A stretch of DNA of 19,247 nt from assembly GCA_030696545.1 (NCBI GenBank), contig JAUYSA010000398.1:1-19247 (forward strand). The letters run 5' to 3'. The translations under genes were made by a program, and so were the position numbers. The stretch comes from Hyphomonadaceae bacterium (GTDB lineage: Bacteria > Pseudomonadota > Alphaproteobacteria > Caulobacterales > Hyphomonadaceae). Each line of letters starts with the position of its first letter. Positions within the stretch are counted from its first letter, which is position 1. The notes below the pieces were generated by a model. The model worked only from the letters and a program-made list of their open reading frames with translations. It was not told the DNA's origin and made no database searches. Positions 13,984-19,247 of this stretch are shown one piece after another.

Positions 13984-14967
13984 ATGAAACCGCAGCAGAT
14001 CCTGATTGGCGCCCTCCTGCTCTCTGCCGCAGGTCTTGGCGCATTCCTCGCCTTCGGTGGCGGCCGCGAAGGCGGCGATGTTCTTTCCGGCTATATCGAG
14101 GGCGAACCGCTTTATCCCGCTTCGCCCGTAGCCGGACGCCTCGTCGAGCTTCATGTACAACGCGGCGATGTGGTGGCTGCAGGCGCGAAATTCTTTGCCG
14201 TTGATCCTGCGCAGACACAGGCCGTACGCGATCAAGCCGCCGCAGAAGCGGAAGCTGCGAAATCCCTGGCTGCAGACGCGCAGCGCGGCCAGCGCCCGGC
14301 CGAACTAGGCGTGATCGAGGCGCAGCTCACCGCTTCTCGCGCCGTGCTCAACGAAGCGGACACATCGCTAAAGCGCGTTCAGCCGCTGGCCGAGGCCGGT
14401 GCGGCGTCGCGCGCGCAACTCGACTCTGCCGTCGCTGCACGAGCGACAGCGGCGGCGAATGTCCGCGCGATCGAGAAACAGCTGCAGGCGGCGAAACTTG
14501 GCGCGCGAGAAGACCAGGCGCGGGCTGCCAAGGATCGCGTACGTCAGGCAGAAGCAGCACTTGGCGCCGCCGACGCGCGGCTGACTGACCTGTCTCCGCA
14601 AGCGCCGGCTGCGGGGCGCGTTGAAGACGTCTTCTTCCAGCCCGGCGAATGGGTGCCGGCTAACCAGCCCGTACTCTCGTTCATCCCTGACGACCGCGTG
14701 CGCCTTCGCTTCTTCGCACCGGAGGACAGCATCGCAGCCTATGCTATCGGCGCCGAAGTTGCGTTTGCGTGCGATGGCTGTGCCGCTGGCCTGAAAGCGA
14801 AAATCACTTACATGTCCCCTCGCCCCGAATTCACTCCGCCGGTGATCTACAGCCGAGAGGCACGCGAGCGGATGGTGTTCCTCGTTGAAGCGCTGCCGCT
14901 TTCGCCCAAAGGACTGATGCCCGGCCAACCGATCGATGTCACGCCGCTGAGGGCTGCCGCAAAATGA
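13984..14967 (+). CDS. HlyD-family membrane fusion protein of an ABC exporter (YbhG-like)
   Basis: This 327-residue periplasmic adaptor has an uncleaved N-terminal membrane anchor or signal (about 5-25, ILIGALLLSAAGLGAFLAFGG). The first half of a lipoyl/barrel-sandwich domain follows (GYIEGEPLYPASPVAGRLVELHV, 36-58), then a long Ala-rich alpha-helical hairpin (about 80-200), the second lipoyl half (PAAGRVEDVFFQPGEWV) and a beta-barrel region to the C-terminus. Such proteins link an inner-membrane ABC-2 exporter to the periplasm or an outer-membrane channel. It starts 5 bp after the TetR stop and its stop overlaps the ATPase start as ATGA. No TolC-like gene is in the window. Confidence 0.9.
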   Translation: MKPQQILIGALLLSAAGLGAFLAFGGGREGGDVLSGYIEGEPLYPASPVAGRLVELHVQRGDVVAAGAKFFAVDPAQTQAVRDQAAAEAEAAKSLAADAQRGQRPAELGVIEAQLTASRAVLNEADTSLKRVQPLAEAGAASRAQLDSAVAARATAAANVRAIEKQLQAAKLGAREDQARAAKDRVRQAEAALGAADARLTDLSPQAPAAGRVEDVFFQPGEWVPANQPVLSFIPDDRVRLRFFAPEDSIAAYAIGAEVAFACDGCAAGLKAKITYMSPRPEFTPPVIYSREARERMVFLVEALPLSPKGLMPGQPIDVTPLRAAAK

Positions 14968-15902
14968 TCGCGCCCGGCGCCACGGCGGAACTGGCCATCG
15001 ACGTGCAGGGCCTCAACAAGTCGTTCGGCGACAAGCATGTCGTGAAGGACTTCTCGATCCAAGTTCCGCGCGGCCGCATCACCGGATTTCTGGGACCAAA
15101 CGGTTCGGGCAAGACCACAACGCTCCGCATGCTGTGCGGCCTGCTGACGCCTGATAGCGGAACGGGCAAATGCCTGGGTCTCGATATCGTCGAGCAGTCG
15201 GACGCGATCAAGCTGCGCGTCGGATACATGACGCAGAAATTCTCGCTCTATGACGACCTGACCATCGAAGAGAACCTGATGTTCATGGCCCGCGTTCACG
15301 GGCTCGACCGGCGGCAGGAGCGGGTCAAGGATGCGCTTGGTCGGCTGGGGCTGTACGAACGCCGCAAGCAGTTGGCGGGCAAGCTTTCGGGTGGATGGAA
15401 GCAGCGCATGGCGCTGGCCGCGACGACGCTGCATGAGCCGGAACTCCTGCTGCTGGATGAACCCACCGCCGGCGTTGACCCGCAGGCGCGGCGGCAATTC
15501 TGGGACGAGATCCACGCGCTCTCCGCGGCGGGACTGACCGTGCTGGTTTCCACGCACTACATGGACGAGGCCGAGCGCTGCCACGATATCGCGTACATCG
15601 CGTATGGTCAGCTAATGGCGCGGGGCACGGCTGATGCGATCCTGAAAGAGGTCGGTCTTGTCACGTGGCAGGGTGAAGGACCAGGCGTTGACCGGCTTTC
15701 GCCAGAGATCGCGAAACTTGCTGGCGTCGAAGCGGCGGCGCCGTTCGGCATCACGCTTCACGTTTCTGGAACGGATGAGATCGCGCTCGATGCAGCGCTG
15801 CAGCCCTATCGCAGGGCGCCGTTCTCATGGACGCAGACAGAGCCCACGCTGGAAGATGCTTTCATTCACCTGATGGGCCGGTCGGAGGATAACTTCCGAT
15901 GA
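14964..15902 (+). CDS. ABC exporter ATP-binding protein (YbhF-type, single NBD)
   Basis: This 312-residue nucleotide-binding subunit has Walker A GPNGSGKT (44-51), Q-loop Gln91, signature LSGGW (141-145), Walker B LLLLDE (161-166), a D-loop at AGVD and switch His198 (STHYMDEAE). The Trp in the signature is usual for the YbhF/YhiH branch of multidrug ABC-2 exporters and is not a defect. The C-terminal 85 residues form the accessory domain ending in TLEDAFIHLMGR. E. coli YbhF carries two such domains; this protein has one and would work as a homodimer. The start overlaps the adaptor stop (ATGA), and its own stop overlaps the permease start in the same way. Confidence 0.93.
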   Translation: MIAPGATAELAIDVQGLNKSFGDKHVVKDFSIQVPRGRITGFLGPNGSGKTTTLRMLCGLLTPDSGTGKCLGLDIVEQSDAIKLRVGYMTQKFSLYDDLTIEENLMFMARVHGLDRRQERVKDALGRLGLYERRKQLAGKLSGGWKQRMALAATTLHEPELLLLDEPTAGVDPQARRQFWDEIHALSAAGLTVLVSTHYMDEAERCHDIAYIAYGQLMARGTADAILKEVGLVTWQGEGPGVDRLSPEIAKLAGVEAAAPFGITLHVSGTDEIALDAALQPYRRAPFSWTQTEPTLEDAFIHLMGRSEDNFR

Positions 15903-16960
15903 TGGCCGCCCCTGCCCGCAATGCCTGGGCGACCCGTATTCTTGCCGTGCTGGCGAAAGAGTTCGTTCAGCTAACGCGGGACAGGCTTACCTATGCAATG
16001 ATCCTGATGATCCCAGTCGTGCAGCTTCTGCTGTTCGGATATGCGATCAACAACGAGCCGCGGCATCTGCCGACGGCTGTTCTGGTGCAGGACAATTCGA
16101 CGCTCGCGCGCTCCACACTCGCAGCTTTTGTGAACACGCAGTTCTTCGACATCACGCACGAGACGCACTCGGTCGAGGAACTCGATACGCTGCTTCGCGA
16201 AGGGAAAGTGCAGTTCGCGCTGACTATTCCCGGCGACTTTTCGCGTCGCGTTGCGCGAGGCGATGGCGCGCAGGTTTTGCTGGAAGCCGATGCGACTGAC
16301 CCGGCGGCGACGGGCGCCGCCGTTGGGGCCGCGACTGCCCTGCCGAACCAGGCGCTAATGCATGACCTGACCGGCGGGTTGGCCGCGCATACGCCCAAGC
16401 CGCCGCCATTCGAGGTTGTGGTCCACCGACGCTACAATCCAGAAGCCGTGACGGCCTATAATATCGTGCCCGGCCTGCTGGGCGTGATCCTGTCGATGAC
16501 GCTGGTGATGATCGGGAAGCTCGCGCCCTATGTGATGGTGGGCATTCTGCAGACCGTTGTGATTCTGGTGATGGCGTCGGTGCTTTTCCAGGTGCCGATG
16601 GAAGGCGGCTGGATTGCGCTGATCCTTGGCGTGCTGATGTTCATCACCGGGTCGCTGGCGCTTGGATTTCTGATTTCGACTGTCGCACGGACACAGCTTC
16701 AGGCGATGCAGATGTCTTTCTTCTATATGCTGCCGTCGATCCTTCTGTCGGGCTTCATGTTTCCGTTTCGAGGCATGCCGGACTGGGCGCAGGCTATTGG
16801 TCAGGCGATTCCGGTGACGCACTTTCTTCGTGTGGTTCGCGGGGCGCTTCTCAAAGGCGAGGGCCTGACCACGTTGTGGCCAAGCCATGTCGCCCTTGGG
16901 ATTTTCGTCTGCATCGTCACGGCGCTCGCGATGCTGCGCTATCGGCGGACGCTGGACTAG
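15899..16960 (+). CDS. ABC-2 type permease (YbhS/YbhR-like) with an apparent internal in-frame deletion
   Basis: This 353-residue inner-membrane exporter subunit has TM1 at about 31-50, a large periplasmic domain (about 51-183), TM2 at 185-205, TM3 at 208-231, TM4 at 238-262, TM5 at 270-290 and TM6 at 330-347. The late block (STVARTQLQAMQMSFF, LSGFMFPFRGMPDWAQ, THFLRVVRGALLKG) is standard for the family. Between TM2 (GVILSMTLVMI) and TM3 (GKLAPYVMVG) relatives carry roughly 30 residues with an RERERGTLE-like coupling helix and a TPV..E segment. Here I205 is followed directly by G206, so this segment is missing without a frameshift. The protein may be non-functional or may depend on another permease. 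Two consecutive ATGs (15899, 15902) are possible starts. Its stop overlaps that of the convergent gene. Confidence 0.88.
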   Translation: MMAAPARNAWATRILAVLAKEFVQLTRDRLTYAMILMIPVVQLLLFGYAINNEPRHLPTAVLVQDNSTLARSTLAAFVNTQFFDITHETHSVEELDTLLREGKVQFALTIPGDFSRRVARGDGAQVLLEADATDPAATGAAVGAATALPNQALMHDLTGGLAAHTPKPPPFEVVVHRRYNPEAVTAYNIVPGLLGVILSMTLVMIGKLAPYVMVGILQTVVILVMASVLFQVPMEGGWIALILGVLMFITGSLALGFLISTVARTQLQAMQMSFFYMLPSILLSGFMFPFRGMPDWAQAIGQAIPVTHFLRVVRGALLKGEGLTTLWPSHVALGIFVCIVTALAMLRYRRTLD

Positions 16961-17379
16961 TTGAGCTGCAGCTCGCCTTCGCCCTTCATGCCATCCCAAT
17001 ACTTGATGCGCTTGGCGCGGACCTTGATGAGGACGAGTCCCGGCGTGTTGACGCCTTCCTTGAACCACATCTCGAGATCCTTGACCCAATGGTCTTCGAA
17101 CATCGCCTTGTCGCGGATAAGCTCGGCTTCGCCCTCGACCGTGGCGTAGAAATGATGCTTGCCTGAAAAGGCGAGCGAGACGTTGGGGTCGCGTTCGATT
17201 TCGCCGACGGTGCGGGTTTTCTCTTCGGTGAAGAACCAGTTGTCGCCGTCGTACTCGACGTCGCCATTGTTGCTCATGAACCGGCTGGCGATTTCGCCGC
17301 CTTCCGCGTGTGTCGAGAGCGAGGCGATATCTATGCCTTTCATCTTCTTCGCGAGATCGTGGAGCGTGAGTGTGGACAT
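16957..17379 (-). CDS. Pyridoxamine 5'-phosphate oxidase-like stress protein (GSP26 type)
   Basis: This 140-residue small split-barrel flavin-binding protein has motifs IASLSTHAEGGEIASRFMS (18-36), WFFTEEKTRTVGEIERDPNVSLAF (48-71), and FYATVEGEAELIRDK (77-91), followed by WFKEGVNTPGLVLIKV. These match the general-stress-protein-26 branch of the PPOX-like family, whose members bind FMN, FAD or F420 and whose roles are poorly known; true PdxH is longer. The ATG at 17379 is preceded by AAGGA at 8-bp spacing. The stop lies in CTAG shared with the convergent permease stop (16957-16960). A GGAAC/TGTT promoter candidate upstream would place it in the EcfG general stress regulon. Confidence 0.9.
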   Translation of the reverse strand: MSTLTLHDLAKKMKGIDIASLSTHAEGGEIASRFMSNNGDVEYDGDNWFFTEEKTRTVGEIERDPNVSLAFSGKHHFYATVEGEAELIRDKAMFEDHWVKDLEMWFKEGVNTPGLVLIKVRAKRIKYWDGMKGEGELQLN

Positions 17380-17409
17380 GGGAATTTCCTTGAACGATTG
17401 CCCGGGATG

Positions 17410-17434
17410 AACACGCGAGGCTGGAGCGCGTTCC
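17410..17434 (-). promoter_or_regulatory. Possible EcfG (general stress sigma) promoter for the PPOX-like gene
   Basis: On the minus strand GGAAC (17434-17430) is followed after 16 bp by TGTT (17413-17410). The alphaproteobacterial EcfG consensus is GGAAC-N16/17-CGTT, so 8 of 9 positions agree. It would give a leader of about 22 bases before the ATG at 17379. It fits the predicted stress role of the product. Confidence 0.35.
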
Positions 17435-17529
17435 GCGTGGGATTTCCATGTGTGTGAGGAGGATTTGACGCGGGGGCGCGTTCTCGCTGGTGGGCGAGTT
17501 GAGACGTGCTGATTTTGACCCGGCGTTGG

Positions 17530-18141
17530 CTAGGTCGTGCGATCTAACAGCCGGGTTTCCCGCGAAGGCGGGAATCCAGAAAGCCGCGAAGGGATTCTGG
17601 GCGTTTTACGCGCTTGTTTGCTCAAGAGGACTGGATCCCCGCCTTCGCGGGGAACGCGGATCGAAGATCCGCTTCCATAATGGTGAGCGTGTGCCCCCTC
17701 CGTCTCGCTCGCAAGTGCGAGCGATCCACCTCCCCCAGTCCTACGGACTGATGGAGGCAAGGCGCCGGTGGTTTGCCTCCCCATGCGAAGCAGGGGGAGG
17801 TGGATCGCACGCGTAGCGTGCGAGACGGAGGGGGATGGTGAGGTGTGGCTCGCGGTCGTGAGCACGCCCTCGTGCTTCGAGACGCGCAGCTTTGCTGCGC
17901 TCCTCAGCAGGAGGGCTGAATTGGTGTCCTTGATTGTGTCGTTCATCTCTCGGGGCAAAGCCGGATCATCGTCATGCGTGTGCCAATCACGCTTGAGGGT
18001 GTTCCAGCTCATCTGGAGAGTTGAGACGACGTTTCGCACCAGCTCTGCAAACGCGCGCAGCATCGCTGCCAGCCAGAGCTGGGGAAGCGATGGAGAGCCT
18101 ACCTCGTGTGCGCGGGTTTGTGCCGGTGTCATGACGGGCAT
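17530..18141 (-). CDS. Doubtful hypothetical gene whose 3' two-thirds is repeat-derived
   Basis: This 203-codon frame begins MPVMTPAQTRAHEVGSPSLP. Its first ~70 residues (including QLWLAAMLRAFAELVRNVV and a WNTLKRDWHTHDDDPALPRE segment) look like a helical protein with mostly GC-ending codons. From about residue 75 onward the frame reads through three intergenic hairpin repeats, giving products such as SALLLRSAAKLRVSKHEG and RVPREGGDPVL that commonly arise when such repeats are translated. If the gene is real, repeat insertion has replaced its original C-terminus. No good ribosome site precedes either ATG (18141 or 18132). The function is unknown and the gene may not be expressed. Confidence 0.3.
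   Translation of the reverse strand: MPVMTPAQTRAHEVGSPSLPQLWLAAMLRAFAELVRNVVSTLQMSWNTLKRDWHTHDDDPALPREMNDTIKDTNSALLLRSAAKLRVSKHEGVLTTASHTSPSPSVSHATRAIHLPLLRMGRQTTGALPPSVRRTGGGGSLALASETEGAHAHHYGSGSSIRVPREGGDPVLLSKQARKTPRIPSRLSGFPPSRETRLLDRTT
17556..17654. repeat. Nested inverted-repeat element (CCCGCGAAGGCGGGAA type)
   Basis: The left arm (17556-17579) and right arm CTGGATCCCCGCC... (17631-17654) are near-perfect inverted copies, with about one mismatch and one indel, around a 51-bp centre. Each arm is itself a small hairpin (CCCGC-GAAG-GCGGG and CCCCGC-CTTC-GCGGGG shapes). I recognise this as a dispersed REP/MITE-like intergenic element frequent in Alphaproteobacteria. It could fold at the RNA level and act as a terminator or mRNA stabiliser. 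Confidence 0.75.
17656..17672. repeat. Perfect GCGGATC-GAA-GATCCGC hairpin
   Basis: A perfect 7-bp stem with a 3-base loop lies 1 bp after the preceding element. There is no T-run, so it is not a classical intrinsic terminator on either strand. It is probably part of the same repeat cluster. Confidence 0.6.
17680..17693 (+). repeat. Left flanking direct repeat of the 141-bp element
   Basis: ATGGTGAGCGTGTG abuts the outer C-run of the element. Its partner ATGGTGAG-GTGTG at 17835-17847 abuts the opposite end, differing by one deleted base. This is the arrangement of a target-site duplication. Confidence 0.5.
17694..17834. repeat. 141-bp composite inverted-repeat element (CCCCCTCCGTCTCGC ... 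GCGAGACGGAGGGGG)
   Basis: The left arm (17694-17736) and right arm (17793-17834) are complementary over about 40 bases except in the small hairpin each arm carries: CGCTCGC-AAGT-GCGAGCG on the left and CGCACGC-GTA-GCGTGCG on the right. The centre holds two more stems, CAGTCC-TAC-GGACTG (17737-17751) and GGAGGCAA paired with TTGCCTCC. The whole element is flanked exactly by near-identical 13-14-bp direct repeats. It encodes nothing convincing. It looks like a non-autonomous mobile or REP-like element of alphaproteobacterial genomes. Confidence 0.75.
17835..17847 (+). repeat. Right flanking direct repeat of the 141-bp element
   Basis: ATGGTGAGGTGTG directly follows the terminal G-run of the element and matches the left copy at 17680-17693 except for one missing C. 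Confidence 0.5.
17866..17916. repeat. 51-bp imperfect palindrome (GCCCTCGTGCTTCGAGACGC type)
   Basis: The outer arms GCCCTCGTGCT and AGCAGGAGGGC pair with one mismatch. The inner GCGCAGC-TTT-GCTGCGC (17884-17900) is a perfect 7-bp stem. TTCGAGACGC and GCTCCTCAGCA are hallmarks of a very common proteobacterial intergenic repeat. From 17917 to about 18278 no further repeat or confident gene is seen apart from the doubtful frame ending in this cluster. Confidence 0.75.
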
Positions 18142-18278
18142 TATCCGTCAGGCCGGAAGGGTGGTGGCCAATTTATTTGGTTGTACAGCTATCCTACAGC
18201 CAGCGCGTGCAACGCTTTGAGTCTGTTAGGAGCGGACGGAAGTTATCCCCCAATCTCGACCTCAGCCGTCGTTTTCGC

Positions 18279-19247
18279 CTACTCGGCGGCTTTCGAATCG
18301 ACACCCCAGACGCGGCGATGAAACGCCCACGCGGTCGAGACAACCGTGTCGATGTCCGATAGTTTTGGAACCCAGCCGAGTTCGCGGGTGACATTGGTGG
18401 TGTCGGAGTAGAGCGCGACTGCATCGCCCGCGCGGCGCGGGTGCATCGTGATCGGCACGGGGCGGCCGGTTGCACGTTCCACCGAGCGAAGGACTTCGAG
18501 CACGGTTGTGCGCTGTCCGGAGCCGAGGTTGAGCTGCAGGTTGCCCGAGCCGCTCGCCAGACGATTGGCTGCGAGGATGTGCGCTTCGGCGAGATCAGTG
18601 ACGTGGACGAAGTCGCGGATGCAGGTGCCATCGGGCGTCGGATAGTCATTGCCGAACAGCTTCATCGGTCCGCCCAAGCCGACAGCGGCCTTGAGCGCAT
18701 TGGGGATGAGGTGGGATTCGGGATCGTGCTGTTCGCCGATTTCACCATCCGGATCGGCGCCGGCGGCGTTGAAATAGCGGAGCGCTGCGAAGTTGAGGCC
18801 GTGGGCTTTGCTGATGTCTTCCAGGATCTGCTCGCACATCAGCTTGGTGCGGCCATAGACGCTGACGGGGCGTTTCGGCAGGTCTTCGGTGAGGGGAAGT
18901 TTTTCCGGGTCGCCATAGATCGCGCAGGTGGACGAGAAGACGAGGTTCTTCACCCCTTCTTCCAGCATGACGTTCACGAGGTTGAGCGTGCCGGCGACGT
19001 TGTTGTCGTAGAAATGCGAAGGGTTCTTTTCGCCCTCCCCAACCTCGATCCGGGCGGCGAACTGCATGACGGCTTCGGGCCTGTATTCGCGGATGGCGGC
19101 GCGGACGGCTTCCGGGTTGCGGATGTCGGCCTTTACCAACGGCCCCCAGCGCACAGCGTGTTCGTGTCCCGAGGTGAGATCGTCGAGGACGACAGGCTCG
19201 TGACCTGCCATTCGGACCGCTTTGGCCGCGTGGGACCCGATATAGCC
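18279..19247 (-). CDS. galE: UDP-glucose 4-epimerase, lacking only the extreme N-terminus at the window edge
   Basis: The frame is open to the last base, and 322 residues are present starting GYIGSHAAKAV, the end of the N-terminal TGGAGYIGSH NAD-binding motif. The gene's start therefore lies just beyond 19247. Family hallmarks are DDLTSGHEHAV, the catalytic SSTCAIYG serine/threonine segment, the YGRTK active-site Tyr-Lys, RYFNAAGADPDGEIGE, RDFVHVTDLAEAH and NLGSGQRTTVLEV. GalE is a cytoplasmic extended SDR that interconverts UDP-glucose and UDP-galactose for the Leloir pathway and for surface polysaccharide synthesis. An ATG inside the frame at 19211 is not the start, because it would remove the NAD-binding glycines. 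No T-tract terminator is visible after the stop. Confidence 0.95.
   Translation of the reverse strand, partial: GYIGSHAAKAVRMAGHEPVVLDDLTSGHEHAVRWGPLVKADIRNPEAVRAAIREYRPEAVMQFAARIEVGEGEKNPSHFYDNNVAGTLNLVNVMLEEGVKNLVFSSTCAIYGDPEKLPLTEDLPKRPVSVYGRTKLMCEQILEDISKAHGLNFAALRYFNAAGADPDGEIGEQHDPESHLIPNALKAAVGLGGPMKLFGNDYPTPDGTCIRDFVHVTDLAEAHILAANRLASGSGNLQLNLGSGQRTTVLEVLRSVERATGRPVPITMHPRRAGDAVALYSDTTNVTRELGWVPKLSDIDTVVSTAWAFHRRVWGVDSKAAE

Noticed and set aside
15384..15398. LSGGW instead of LSGGQ in the ABC ATPase as a damaged signature motif.
   Set aside because: Trp at this position is usual in the YbhF/YhiH branch, and all other ATPase motifs are intact.
17490..17816. A plus-strand frame of about 108 codons across the repeat cluster.
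   Set aside because: Its sequence is almost entirely translated intergenic repeat with no independent coding signal.
17556..17916. A CRISPR array, because several similar GC-rich palindromes are clustered.
   Set aside because: The repeats differ from each other, have irregular spacing and no unique spacers, and there are no cas genes.
1..19247. Defence, toxin-antitoxin, phage or integron content as the possible new system.
   Set aside because: No nuclease, toxin, integrase, transposase or phage structural motif was found. The window is metabolic, regulatory and transport in nature.

Overview
The window is dense, GC-rich (about 60% or more by eye) bacterial DNA. It looks alphaproteobacterial. 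The reasons are the gene families present, putative promoters resembling the Caulobacter-type housekeeping and EcfG (general stress) classes, and the hairpin-rich intergenic repeats near the right end. Hyphomonadaceae/Caulobacterales is my guess at family level, from memory and not from a search. No tRNA, rRNA, CRISPR array, transposase or phage gene was seen.

Region 1 (1-8147, minus strand) is one long catabolic gene run. In transcription order it holds an acyl-CoA dehydrogenase with an SD-supported TTG start, an aminoglycoside-phosphotransferase-like kinase fused to a DUF6285-like C-terminal domain, a long-form beta-ketoacyl-ACP synthase III, a feruloyl-CoA-synthase-type acyl-CoA ligase, a long-chain-type acyl-CoA dehydrogenase, a Pnkp-like metallophosphatase, and the start of a nitronate monooxygenase that runs off the left edge. 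The kinase/dehydrogenase pair resembles the LvaA/LvaB/LvaC module of levulinate (4-hydroxyacyl-CoA) catabolism and mammalian ACAD10/11. The region could therefore handle 4-hydroxyacids or related side-chain acids through phosphorylation and elimination. A divergent TetR regulator (8338-8946) with a palindromic operator is the obvious control gene. A near copy of its half-site lies upstream of the ligase.

Region 2 (8954-10720, minus) is a two-gene unit. A secreted protein of unknown function is followed, with no gap, by a short-chain-dehydrogenase-fold protein. That protein has a Ser-Tyr-Arg triad and a degenerate nucleotide-binding motif, as in halohydrin dehalogenases.

Region 3 (10843-13128, minus) is a soluble hybrid histidine kinase with PAS domains, HisKA, HATPase and a receiver. 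A divergent intergenic region with three separate perfect inverted repeats separates it from Region 4 (13331-16960, plus). Region 4 is a TetR repressor, HlyD-type adaptor, ABC ATPase and ABC-2 permease operon with 4-bp ATGA overlaps. The permease appears to lack, in frame, the cytoplasmic coupling segment expected between its second and third membrane helices.

Region 5 (16957-19247, minus) holds a pyridoxamine-phosphate-oxidase-like stress protein whose stop overlaps that of the permease. Next comes a stretch of about 900 bp dominated by intergenic hairpin repeats, with one doubtful small gene, and then galE, whose 5' end lies beyond the right edge.
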